A program made the position numbers and the translations under genes. The notes beneath the pieces were generated by a model. It saw only the letters and a list, made by a program, of their open reading frames with translations, did not search any database and was not told the DNA's origin. A stretch of DNA of 15,082 bases from SFLA01 sp045595785. GTDB lineage: Bacteria > Bacillota > Clostridia > Oscillospirales > CAG-382. The DNA is taken from assembly GCA_045595785.1 (NCBI GenBank), contig JAZOBE010000016.1, positions 1-15,082 on the forward strand, in the 5' to 3' direction. Numbering within the stretch: the stretch's first letter is position 1; each line of letters begins with the position of its first letter. Below are positions 1 to 6,263 of the stretch, one piece after another.

Positions 1-11
1 CGTGAAGTGAT

Positions 12-23
12 TTATTCCCACTC
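12..23 (-). repeat. Distal copy of the guaA 3'-end direct repeat (candidate att site)
   Basis: These 12 bases match the guaA terminus exactly; read on the minus strand they are GAGTGGGAATAA, i.e. Glu-Trp-Glu-stop, but no guaA body precedes them. The last seven bases of the core (ATTCCCA, 14-20) also form the left arm of a 7-bp inverted repeat with TGGGAAT at 29-35. That could be an integrase core-site arm or an unrelated small hairpin. Confidence 0.5.
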
Positions 24-116
24 TTTTTTGGGAATCCAGTTCTGCTTATTTTCTTTATATTATATCTAAAAAACACCTTTTTTTCAAGGGGTTTTACATA
101 TATTCCACGGGTTATT

Positions 117-147
117 CGATTTTTTGTTGCAAAAATCGTTGCAACAA
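117..147. repeat. Overlapping inverted repeats in the leftmost intergenic region
   Basis: CGATTTTT (117-124) and AAAAATCG (131-138) form a perfect 8-bp stem with a 6-base loop. TTGTTGC (124-130) and GCAACAA (141-147) form an alternative 7-bp stem that cannot coexist with the first. The pentamer GTTGC also occurs as a direct repeat at 126-130 and 138-142. The role is unknown; mutually exclusive stems or recombinase/regulator arm sites are possible. Confidence 0.35.
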
Positions 148-195
148 CCTTAAGAGGAATGATTGCATCCGGCTTTCCTACAAAAACAACAGGTG

Positions 196-201
196 TATAA
201 T
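196..201 (+). promoter_or_regulatory. Possible -10 element upstream of the 11-residue reading frame
   Basis: A consensus TATAAT lies about 36 bases before the short reading frame at 238. No good -35 box is seen at 16-18 bases upstream, so the promoter is tentative. Confidence 0.25.
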
Positions 202-237
202 AACGTAAACCATTTAAAAATCAAGGAGTAAATCGAA

Positions 238-273
238 ATGAACGAGGTTGAGTTTTTCGCTCCAGCAGCGTAA
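238..273 (+). CDS. Possible 11-residue micropeptide MNEVEFFAPAA
   Basis: An ATG sits nine bases after a clean AAGGAG ribosome binding site (223-228) and opens a frame of 11 codons ending in TAA. A TATAAT lies upstream, and a strong hairpin terminator (290-321) starts 17 bases after the stop, so the arrangement looks like a complete miniature transcription unit. A second ATG-ACG-TAA follows immediately (274-282). The peptide is acidic and hydrophobic and ends in Ala-Pro-Ala-Ala. It has no signal peptide and I do not recognise it. It could be a leader or stalling peptide left from a lost downstream gene, a regulatory RNA with incidental coding potential, or chance. Confidence 0.3.
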   Translation: MNEVEFFAPAA

Positions 274-289
274 ATGACGTAAAAAAATT

Positions 290-321
290 CGAGCTTCTCG
301 TAAATGAGAAGCTCGTTTTTT
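290..321. terminator. Bidirectional intrinsic terminator
   Basis: CGAGCTTCTC (290-299) and GAGAAGCTCG (306-315) form a perfect 10-bp stem with a 6-base loop. A T-run follows on the plus strand, and an A-run (281-287) gives the U-tract on the minus strand. It would end transcripts of the short plus-strand unit and of the phosphoesterase gene, whose stop codon is at 324-326. Confidence 0.85.
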
Positions 322-323
322 AT

Positions 324-3300
324 TTATTTTTTGCGTTTGATAAACAATACCGCTCCGACAGCCAAGACGATAAACGCGATAACGCAAATTACGATTATCG
401 TAATGCTTCCCGAATTTTCGTCTTCGGGATCGGCGCTTACCGAGCCGTCCGATGCTTCGGTCGAAGTATCGGTGATTTCACCGATTTGGTCTTCGGGATC
501 GGCGCTTACCGAACCGCCCGATGCTTCGGTCGAAGTATCGATAATTTCACGGATTTGGTCTTCGGGATCGGCGCTTACCGAGCCGTGCGATGCTTCGGTC
601 GAAGTATCGGTAATTTCACCGTTTTGGTCTTCAGAGGTGTCGCATGACGAGTTTTTATCCTCGATAGTAAAGCTGTCAAGAACAAATCCGTTGATTTGCT
701 TGGTCGTAACGACGATCTTATCGTTTTTAACCGTAACCGTCGTATATGCCGATTGAGTAGGGGTCGGCGTTGCAAGGATTCCGATCTCCTCCTCGTATTT
801 CGCATCGTTTGCGCCGTCGTGATTCAATGCAGTAGATCCGATCGTCGTATAAACCGTACCTATTCCCTTTTCGACCGTTTCGTCAACTGCTTTGGTAACG
901 ATCTTTCCGTCCTTCATCGGATAGGTTCTGGTTACTAAGTGGGAATGTCCCTGAATAACAAGATCAACTCCGTATCCCTCGATAACGTCGTGTAACCAAG
1001 GTCTGCTTTCGCCTGCGCCCGCACGGTGATATACAGGCTCGTGAAAGAGCATTATCTTCCATTTTGCGTCCTTGTTGGCTTCGAGATCGCTCGTAAGCCA
1101 ATCGCGTTGAGCGTCGATAATATGCTTATCCTGATCGCTGTAGCTTCCGGTGTTCAGCACGATAAAATGCGCATCGCCGTAATCAAAGGAATATATCGTT
1201 TCGTCCGCGTTTTGGAAAAGCTGTAAAATGTTACCGTTGGTTGCCGCATTCTTGAAGCTTTGATCAAGTGCCGCATTGCCGCCGTTGTTGGGGTGGTTGA
1301 AGTGATAATCGAAATAAAGCGGCGTTCCCCACGAATCGTGGTTGCCGATAGCGGCAAACATCGGAGTCGATGTTCCGTATCCGTTCAGCGACTTGAAATA
1401 CATATTCCACATATTCTTATTGTTGCCTGTTTCGACAACGTCGCCAGTATGAAGAATAAACGCGGGGTCCTTGACCTCCTCGAACGCCTCTTGGTATGCA
1501 GCCATAGCGAACATAAAGCCCTTATCGCCCGAGGTCATTCCGTTCCAGGTGATGCCTTGTGTATCGCCGACGGCAATAAACGTAAACTCGTCGATGCTTT
1601 CCTTTGCGGTTCTGAATTTAAATATCTTCGTCCAATCGCTGTCCTTGTCGCTTTCCTTCTTGCCGATCTTGTATTCATATTCGGTGTCGGGAGAAAGCGA
1701 CGAAATATCGCACTTGTAATAATCCTCGTCCGCTGTGTTGACCGACTCAATCTCCTTGACGGCGTCAACGGTCATCCATTCGGCATCGCCGACCTTGCGG
1801 TATTTGAGCGCCATCGTATTATTACCGGCAAACACGCTTTTTGCCGTCCAGGCGAAATTGCGCGTTGTCTGTGCCTCGTTAAACGAGGTTACAACGTTGT
1901 ATATATTCGCGTCCGAGCCGGTATAGATCGGTTCCTTCGTGATAAGGGTATATTCGTTGACCGTGCATGCTTCGTATTTTACGTCAGCGGCAACGACCTT
2001 GCTTTCACCCGTGATGAAGTAATTCATCGCGTCGCCGCCCAGCAGAGTGTAAAGGCCTCTGCGGATTATTTCGCCGTTGGGACCTACGACCCTAACGGTT
2101 TGCATTTCCTGATCGGGACTGATGACCGATTCGATCTTATAGGAGCCCTTGCCGTACGAGCCCAAAACGGTCTTTCCTGCAACCCTGAGGTTGCCGTTTC
2201 CGATACAGAACATCTCGGCTCCGCCGTATTTAAGCATAACCTTGCCGTTTCCGCTGTAATCGATCTCGGAGGTATATACCGCCTGTTGACCCTTCGCGAT
2301 ATTTATCTCGGTCGTGCTGTCCGCTTCGACAGTCAATACGCTGAATTTGAAATTATCCAGCTCAAAAGCGCCATCCTCGCAACGGAACACAAGATTCGTC
2401 ATCGCCGCACTTTCGGCAGCCATATCGGTAAAGGCGTTTCCGCTTCTCGAGCCTTGGATAACCTCGTTGCCGTTCGAATCGGTAATATTTACCAAAATGT
2501 TTGCACCCTCCCACGAAACCGTTACGTGCATTTGCTTGTTCAAATGCTCACTGTCGGCAAAATTCTTGGTGGTCGAGCCGACCTTTATGATATTTTCCTT
2601 CGTCGGCATTTCAATAAGATTATACCAGCCGCCGAAGGCAATATAAATTCCGCGCGTATAATTCGCTCCGCCCCAATTACTTCCGTCGCCCTTGTCGGTA
2701 AGCTTGAGATCGAAATCGAAAATATAGGTTTTGGTCTGATCGTAAGCACCAACGTCTTTAACCTTTTGCCAATTGAATCTGATCGAGCTTTGCTCCTTCA
2801 GAATCACCGCACCGTTTTTAAGCTCTGGCGCCTTTGCGTCGGTTTTGCGAACTTCCTCGAGTCCCCAAACACCGCCGGCGGTCATGGTATCCTCTTCGGC
2901 GCCGAAGTCAAAATTCTGAACGTATTCGTTAGTTCCGTCACCGAAGGTCACGTTGTCGAGCTCGATCGCGCCATCCTCACAGCGCCAAACGAGAAAACGG
3001 GTGTGCTTGTTGACAGTCGCGTACAACTCATCGGTGCGCGAGCCCTTTGCGATCACCTTGCCGTCGCAGGCTACCGTAGAAATCACGGTTTTTTCGGAGG
3101 GCTTCCATTCGAAGGTACAGTTATAAACCTTATTTAATACATAGGTCGATTTATCGTTCGTCCATCCGCCCAACGGAAGCGCGGCGGTTTTGTCACCTGC
3201 GCGAATGCCTATCTGTCCCGAATAGTTTCCGCTTCTGCATTCGATCTGGTTATAATAACCCGCAACCGCAAAATACAGCTCTCTGTTCCAAGTGCTGTAT

Positions 3301-3686
3301 TGTCCGCGCGGCACGTCGTCGCCGAAATCAAGCACCTTGAAATCAAACGTAACGGTATAGGTTTTAGACTTATCAAAACCCGAAAATCCGTTAAGCTTTT
3401 GCCAATTAAAACGAATTCCGTCGCCCTCGGCAAAGTTCAAAACGCCGTTTTTGGCTATAGGAGCGCTGCTTTCAACCGAGCCGTAATCGTTATTGTCCTT
3501 TGGCGTTGCATATTCTTTTTCCCAAACGCCGGACTTGTCGTAAAGCTCGGACGAGCCGAAATCAACGTAATCGAAGGAATCGGAAAAAAGCACCTGCGCT
3601 TCATTCGCGATTACAGACATCGAGCCAAGCCCTAAGGACTGAACGCAAATGAGCAGGCAAAAAAGCCCCGCAAGAATTTTCTTCAT
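324..3686 (-). CDS. Secreted, membrane-anchored calcineurin-like metallophosphoesterase with PAP-type Fn3 domain
   Basis: A 1120-residue surface phosphoesterase. The start is the ATG at 3686, after GGAGG with 7-base spacing; it opens a signal peptide (residues 1-27). Two related beta-sandwich-like units follow (about 30-250 and 255-450; both contain an IRFNWQK motif and end in a CEDGA-E-LDN motif), then a third region to about 590. A purple-acid-phosphatase-type Fn3 domain spans about 595-695. The catalytic domain (about 700-1000) has the metallophosphoesterase motifs GDTQ (D708), GD at 748-749, GNHD (781-784), an H882 motif, and GHSH (913-916), ligands for two metal ions. Three 23-residue Ser/Thr/acidic repeats form a stalk, followed by a transmembrane helix (about 1095-1116) and KRKK tail; there is no LPXTG. 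The substrate is unknown: an organophosphate is likely, and the N-terminal units may bind glycans. The gene lies inside the candidate island. Confidence 0.9.
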   Translation of the reverse strand: MKKILAGLFCLLICVQSLGLGSMSVIANEAQVLFSDSFDYVDFGSSELYDKSGVWEKEYATPKDNNDYGSVESSAPIAKNGVLNFAEGDGIRFNWQKLNGFSGFDKSKTYTVTFDFKVLDFGDDVPRGQYSTWNRELYFAVAGYYNQIECRSGNYSGQIGIRAGDKTAALPLGGWTNDKSTYVLNKVYNCTFEWKPSEKTVISTVACDGKVIAKGSRTDELYATVNKHTRFLVWRCEDGAIELDNVTFGDGTNEYVQNFDFGAEEDTMTAGGVWGLEEVRKTDAKAPELKNGAVILKEQSSIRFNWQKVKDVGAYDQTKTYIFDFDLKLTDKGDGSNWGGANYTRGIYIAFGGWYNLIEMPTKENIIKVGSTTKNFADSEHLNKQMHVTVSWEGANILVNITDSNGNEVIQGSRSGNAFTDMAAESAAMTNLVFRCEDGAFELDNFKFSVLTVEADSTTEINIAKGQQAVYTSEIDYSGNGKVMLKYGGAEMFCIGNGNLRVAGKTVLGSYGKGSYKIESVISPDQEMQTVRVVGPNGEIIRRGLYTLLGGDAMNYFITGESKVVAADVKYEACTVNEYTLITKEPIYTGSDANIYNVVTSFNEAQTTRNFAWTAKSVFAGNNTMALKYRKVGDAEWMTVDAVKEIESVNTADEDYYKCDISSLSPDTEYEYKIGKKESDKDSDWTKIFKFRTAKESIDEFTFIAVGDTQGITWNGMTSGDKGFMFAMAAYQEAFEEVKDPAFILHTGDVVETGNNKNMWNMYFKSLNGYGTSTPMFAAIGNHDSWGTPLYFDYHFNHPNNGGNAALDQSFKNAATNGNILQLFQNADETIYSFDYGDAHFIVLNTGSYSDQDKHIIDAQRDWLTSDLEANKDAKWKIMLFHEPVYHRAGAGESRPWLHDVIEGYGVDLVIQGHSHLVTRTYPMKDGKIVTKAVDETVEKGIGTVYTTIGSTALNHDGANDAKYEEEIGILATPTPTQSAYTTVTVKNDKIVVTTKQINGFVLDSFTIEDKNSSCDTSEDQNGEITDTSTEASHGSVSADPEDQIREIIDTSTEASGGSVSADPEDQIGEITDTSTEASDGSVSADPEDENSGSITIIVICVIAFIVLAVGAVLFIKRKK
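421..627 (-). repeat. Three tandem 69-bp repeats in the phosphoesterase stalk
   Basis: Three in-frame 69-bp units (421-489, 490-558, 559-627) differ from each other at only a few positions (3-5 by hand count against the first unit). They encode 23-residue repeats rich in Asp, Thr, Ser and Glu just before the membrane anchor. Each unit contains the near-palindrome CTTCGgtCGAAG. The near identity implies recent duplication and likely copy-number variation. Confidence 0.9.
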
Positions 3687-3732
3687 AAGAAAGCCTCCGC
3701 AATATCGGTAATACCGTATTTTTAGAAAGTTT

Positions 3733-3761
3733 AACATACCAATGTTGACAAAGCAAGTCAA
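3733..3761 (-). promoter_or_regulatory. Sigma-A promoter of the phosphoesterase gene
   Basis: On the minus strand TTGACT (3756-3761) is separated by 17 bases from TATGTT (3733-3738). This leaves a leader of about 40 bases before the ATG at 3686. Confidence 0.6.
3745..3761. promoter_or_regulatory. Candidate operator dyad between divergent -35 boxes
   Basis: TTGACaaagcaaGTCAA is an inverted repeat centred between the two opposed -35 elements, so the -35 boxes of both promoters are the arms of the dyad. A regulator or RNA polymerase bound here would affect both genes. Part of the symmetry is inherent in facing -35 boxes. Confidence 0.35.
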
Positions 3762-3773
3762 ATAGTGTATATA
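3745..3773 (+). promoter_or_regulatory. Sigma-A promoter of the AraC-family regulator
   Basis: TTGACA (3745-3750) is separated by 17 bases from TATATA (3768-3773); TATTAT a few bases later is an alternative -10. Transcription would start near 3780, consistent with the ATG at 3820. Confidence 0.6.
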
Positions 3774-3819
3774 TTATAGCAAAAAGTTGACTTTTTGGTT
3801 TTTGAGAAAGCGTAATGCC

Positions 3820-4641
3820 ATGATAAAAAAAGAAGGCGGTTTTACCTCCGGCAATCTCTCACTTGAGTTCCACAGCTTCATACAACGTCAAAGCGGAGTG
3901 CTTAGGCAATTCCACAAAAATTACGAATGCATCACACCTCTCGAGGGAAAATGCGTATGCACGGTAAACGAGCACCGTTACGAGCTTTCCGTCGGCGAAT
4001 GCATAATTTTGTTTCCCTTTCAGGTGCTCGAGCTTGAGCTTGAGCCAAACGCTTCTGTGCAGCGAATAATATTTAACGACCACCTTATTCTCACAGTTAC
4101 GCAATCGATCGAGGGTATGATACCAAAAAAACCTGTTTTCCGTCCGAACGAAAGCGTTCTCGATTTCGGGCTTAAAATGATATTCGATACCTTCGGCGAA
4201 GACAGCGGCCCCATATCCAGAATAACGCCGTTCGAAAACAGAATGAGGATAAAAGGGCTTTTATATATGCTTGCAGGCGACTTTCTTGCCTCGACAACGC
4301 TCATCACAGCCCCAAAAACCGATATTGCGGCAATGGATATCGCTCTTTACATTGCGGAAAACTTCAAAAACAACATTTCGCTTAAAGATATCGCGAAGGA
4401 AAAGGGATATAATTATCAGTATCTCTCTCGCACCTTCAACCGATATATGAACATGAACTTCAAAAAAATGCTTAACTTTTACCGCATACATCAGGCGTTT
4501 GCGATGCTTCAGGATACCGACCTTCCCATTTCGCGCATTGCTTTAGAATGCGGCTTCAAAAGCATTCGATCGTTCAATCAGGTATGCCACGACGTATTCA
4601 ATAAAAAGCCAACGGAGATCAGAAGCATGAGAAGGATATAA
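3820..4641 (+). CDS. AraC/XylS-family transcriptional regulator
   Basis: A 273-residue regulator with an N-terminal cupin-like sensor region (about 20-100, containing CVNEHRYELSVGECIILFPF-type beta strands) and a C-terminal AraC DNA-binding domain (about 170-273). The two helix-turn-helix segments are visible: ISLKDIAKEKGYNYQYLSRTF, then the second with ISRIALECGFKSIRSFNQVC and the closing F-KKPTEIR. An in-frame TTG lies at 3787 but is too close to the promoter; the ATG at 3820, with a weak AGAAAG upstream, is preferred. It is divergent from the phosphoesterase gene and probably controls it in response to a small ligand, possibly a sugar or phosphorylated compound. The target and ligand are inferred. 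Confidence 0.88.
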   Translation: MIKKEGGFTSGNLSLEFHSFIQRQSGVLRQFHKNYECITPLEGKCVCTVNEHRYELSVGECIILFPFQVLELELEPNASVQRIIFNDHLILTVTQSIEGMIPKKPVFRPNESVLDFGLKMIFDTFGEDSGPISRITPFENRMRIKGLLYMLAGDFLASTTLITAPKTDIAAMDIALYIAENFKNNISLKDIAKEKGYNYQYLSRTFNRYMNMNFKKMLNFYRIHQAFAMLQDTDLPISRIALECGFKSIRSFNQVCHDVFNKKPTEIRSMRRI

Positions 4642-4719
4642 GACTTACGGTGCAGACAAACAACATTGCCCGTTATATGCTTTTATACTTGGCATACCAA
4701 GCAAAAAGTAGTGTACTGA

Positions 4720-4926
4720 CCTAAACTTTTAATAGAAGTACATTATGACGAAGATGCAACTCGTTTTTATCTTTATCATAATATGACACCTGACGTTAAA
4801 GTATTAATGTTTGGTATTGCACCTACAAAAGACGAATGTGAAGTAAGAAACTTAATTGCTTCTAACATTGAAGAACATATTGAAGAATATCTCGGAAGTG
4901 TAATTACTGAAGAAGACATTGCTTAA
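4720..4926 (+). pseudogene. 5'-truncated coding remnant, unknown protein
   Basis: An open frame of 68 codons runs from a TGA at 4717 to the TAA at 4924-4926. It has no start codon with a ribosome binding site; the first ATG (4783) would leave 47 residues. The translation is protein-like: hydrophobic strands alternate with an acidic C-terminal helix containing SNIEEHIEEYLG and ending ITEEDIA. The codon choice (TTA, GTA, CAT, ATT) is more AT-rich than in the flanking genes. A terminator directly follows. This looks like the 3' end of a transferred gene whose front was lost. I do not recognise the family. Confidence 0.45.
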
Positions 4927-4933
4927 CAAAAAA

Positions 4934-4972
4934 AGATGCTCTGCCGTAAAAAGCAGAGCATCTTGATTTTTT
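4934..4972. terminator. Bidirectional intrinsic terminator
   Basis: AGATGCTCTGC (4934-4944) and GCAGAGCATCT (4953-4963) form a perfect 11-bp stem with an 8-base loop. T-rich sequence follows, and an A-run precedes it (4928-4934). It ends the broken frame on the plus strand and can also end guaA transcripts on the minus strand. Confidence 0.85.
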
Positions 4973-5009
4973 GCTGTAATATTGCTGTCAATAGCAAAAC
5001 GAGAACTGT

Positions 5010-5034
5010 AAAATCCCTTGAAATCAGGGGTTTT
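5010..5034. repeat. Inverted repeat just downstream of guaA
   Basis: AAAATCCCT (5010-5018) and AGGGGTTTT (5026-5034) pair with one wobble on the plus strand and one mismatch on the minus strand, with a 7-base loop. It could be a weak guaA terminator or, given the candidate att site 13 bases away, a recombinase arm site. Confidence 0.35.
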
Positions 5035-5047
5035 CAGAGGTGTAGGA

Positions 5048-5059
5048 TTATTCCCACTC
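5048..5059 (-). repeat. Proximal copy of the direct repeat, within the guaA 3' end (candidate att site)
   Basis: This is the last 12 bases of the intact guaA coding sequence. An element that brings its own copy of these bases can recombine here without disrupting the gene, which fits guaA being intact. Confidence 0.5.
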
Positions 5060-6028
5060 GATCGTTCCGATAGGCTTGGGGGTGAGGTCCAGAAGGACGC
5101 GGTTGATGCCGTCAACCTCGTGGGTGATACGGTCGGTAATACGATGGAGAACGGAATAAGGAATCTCCTCGATGGTGGCTGTCATAGCGTCAACGGTGTT
5201 GACAGCGCGGATGATTGCAGGCCAACCCTCATAACGCTTGCCGTCCTTAACGCCGACACTCTTAAAATCGGGCACGGCGATAAAATACTGCCAAACCTTG
5301 GTGGCAAGACCGCATTTATCAAATTCTTCGCGAAGGATAGCATCTGCTTCACGGAGAGCGTGAAGTCTATCGCGGGTGATAGCGCCCAGACAGCGCACGC
5401 CAAGACCGGGGCCGGGGAAGGGCTGACGGTCTACCATTTGGGCGGGAAGACCTAATGCCTTACCTACTACGCGGACTTCGTCTTTATACAGCAGTTTTAC
5501 CGGCTCTACCAGCTCCATAGCCATATCCTCGGGCAGACCGCCTACGTTATGGTGTGCCTTAACGCCGTCGGATTCCAGAATATCGGGATAAATAGTACCC
5601 TGTGCGAGGAAGTGAACATCGGTAAGCTTGCTTGCTTCCTCATCGAAAACAACTATAAATTCATTACCGATTATCTTGCGCTTTTTCTCGGGCTCGGAAA
5701 CGTTTTCCAGCTTGGAAAGGAAACGGTCGGTAGCGTCAACGTAGATAAGGTTAGCATCAAGTCCGTTGCGGAAAACTTCGATAACCTGCTCGCTCTCGCC
5801 CTTGCGCATAAGTCCGTGATTAACGTGAACGCAGACAAGCTGTTTGCCGATAGCCTTTATTAAAAGTGCGGCTACAACGGAAGAATCCACACCGCCGGAA
5901 AGCGCCAGCAGCACCTTGCCGTCGCCAACCTGCGCGCGAACTGCGGCAACCTGCTCCGCAATAAAAGCATCAGCCTGCTCTTTGGTCTGAATACGTGCCA
6001 TGTTTTCGGGTCTTTTATTAGAATCCAT
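5048..6028 (-). CDS. guaA: GMP synthase, ATP-pyrophosphatase subunit (no amidotransferase domain)
   Basis: It catalyses amination of XMP to GMP with ATP in cytoplasmic purine synthesis. The 326-residue product has the ATP-pyrophosphatase P-loop LALSGGVDSS (41-50), an HVNHGLMRKGE segment, QGTIYPDILES, the RQPFPGPGLGVR motif, and the C-terminal dimerization domain ending KPIGTIEWE. Usual bacterial GuaA is over 500 residues with an N-terminal glutamine amidotransferase domain; that domain is absent. The start is the ATG at 6028, eight bases after GGGAG; an ATG two codons upstream sits too close to that site. A good promoter lies directly upstream, so this is not a truncation of a longer gene. 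It either works with a separate amidotransferase subunit, as in archaea, or uses free ammonia. Its last 12 bases are the candidate integration site. Confidence 0.93.
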   Translation of the reverse strand: MDSNKRPENMARIQTKEQADAFIAEQVAAVRAQVGDGKVLLALSGGVDSSVVAALLIKAIGKQLVCVHVNHGLMRKGESEQVIEVFRNGLDANLIYVDATDRFLSKLENVSEPEKKRKIIGNEFIVVFDEEASKLTDVHFLAQGTIYPDILESDGVKAHHNVGGLPEDMAMELVEPVKLLYKDEVRVVGKALGLPAQMVDRQPFPGPGLGVRCLGAITRDRLHALREADAILREEFDKCGLATKVWQYFIAVPDFKSVGVKDGKRYEGWPAIIRAVNTVDAMTATIEEIPYSVLHRITDRITHEVDGINRVLLDLTPKPIGTIEWE

Positions 6029-6075
6029 ATACATTACTCCCTTTTTAAGACAATAAGTCCTTGACTTAACGATAT

Positions 6076-6104
6076 ATTTTATCACACTTTTTTGCATTTG
6101 TCAT
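6076..6104 (-). promoter_or_regulatory. Sigma-A promoter of guaA
   Basis: On the minus strand ATGACA (6099-6104) is separated by 17 bases from TAAAAT (6076-6081). Transcription would start about 40 bases before the ATG, too short a leader for a purine riboswitch. Confidence 0.6.
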
Positions 6105-6142
6105 TGTTTTTTTATAAAAAAATAAAGTGTCGAAAATATTTT

Positions 6143-6193
6143 TTATTCACACAACTTGTCCAATAGTATTTATTGACAAAATGTGTGGAATAA
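6143..6193. promoter_or_regulatory. Long imperfect inverted repeat over the rnf -35 box (candidate operator)
   Basis: The left arm (6143-6165) reads TTATT-CACACA-AC-TTGTC-C-AATA. The complement of the right arm (6171-6193) reads TTATT-C-CACACA-TT-TTGTC-AATA. Both arms are 23 bases, with two compensating single-base offsets, around a 5-base centre. The right arm includes the -35 box TTGACA (6173-6178). A dimeric or tetrameric regulator bound here would block the promoter. It does not match the Rex consensus I know. Confidence 0.5.
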
Positions 6194-6201
6194 TATATAA
6201 T
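6173..6201 (+). promoter_or_regulatory. Strong sigma-A promoter of the rnf operon
   Basis: Perfect TTGACA (6173-6178), a 17-base spacer and perfect TATAAT (6196-6201). Transcription would start near 6208, giving a 55-base leader before rnfC. Confidence 0.85.
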
Positions 6202-6263
6202 AATTATGTAAATTTTTACCAAAACAATATTTGTGAAGGCAAGACGGAAAGGGAGATAAGCTA

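Larger units (their letters stand above)
4642..5047. other. Intergenic region between the regulator and guaA
   Basis: This 406-base stretch holds a small dyad CTTGGcataCCAAG (4688-4701), a broken AT-rich reading frame (4720-4926), a strong bidirectional terminator (4934-4963) and a weaker dyad (5010-5034) next to the guaA stop. I see no intact gene or RNA gene. It would be the guaA-proximal end of the candidate island. Confidence 0.6.
12..5059. mobile_element. Putative genomic island integrated at the 3' end of guaA
   Basis: The exact 12-base sequence TTATTCCCACTC occurs at 12-23 and at 5048-5059. The second copy is the complement of the last three codons and stop of guaA, so the repeat looks like the attL/attR pair left by site-specific integration into the guaA 3' end, a known target of tyrosine-recombinase islands and ICEs. 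The roughly 5.0 kb between the copies carries accessory-type genes (surface phosphoesterase, AraC regulator) and a broken AT-rich reading frame. No integrase, excisionase or relaxase is visible, so the element would be decayed, cis-mobilizable, or one unit of a larger array extending left of the window. The repeat is seen; the island is inferred. Confidence 0.5.

Noticed and set aside
14..35. A terminator hairpin ATTCCCA/TGGGAAT as the full explanation of the left repeat
   Set aside because: The T-run is in the loop and not after the stem, so it is a poor terminator, and a hairpin would not explain the exact 12-base match to the guaA end; it remains a minor alternative.
238..315. A tmRNA tag sequence, because the short peptide ends in APAA followed by a stop and a hairpin
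   Set aside because: There is no tRNA-like acceptor domain, no CCA end and no pseudoknot series around it, and it has a normal ATG with a ribosome binding site.
421..627. A short CRISPR-like array
   Set aside because: The 69-bp units are contiguous with no spacers and are in frame within a protein stalk.
1260..3137. A 625-codon open frame on the plus strand inside the phosphoesterase gene
   Set aside because: It lies fully antisense to a gene with clear signal peptide and catalytic motifs, has no ribosome binding site, and its translation shows no domain; it is a by-product of the codon bias of the real gene.
3687..3761. N-terminal extension of the phosphoesterase by 25 residues
   Set aside because: The extension overlaps the promoter and hides the signal peptide; the ATG at 3686 has GGAGG at proper spacing.
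3787..3819. An earlier TTG start for the AraC regulator
   Set aside because: It lies only a few bases after the expected transcription start and has no ribosome binding site; the ATG at 3820 fits better.
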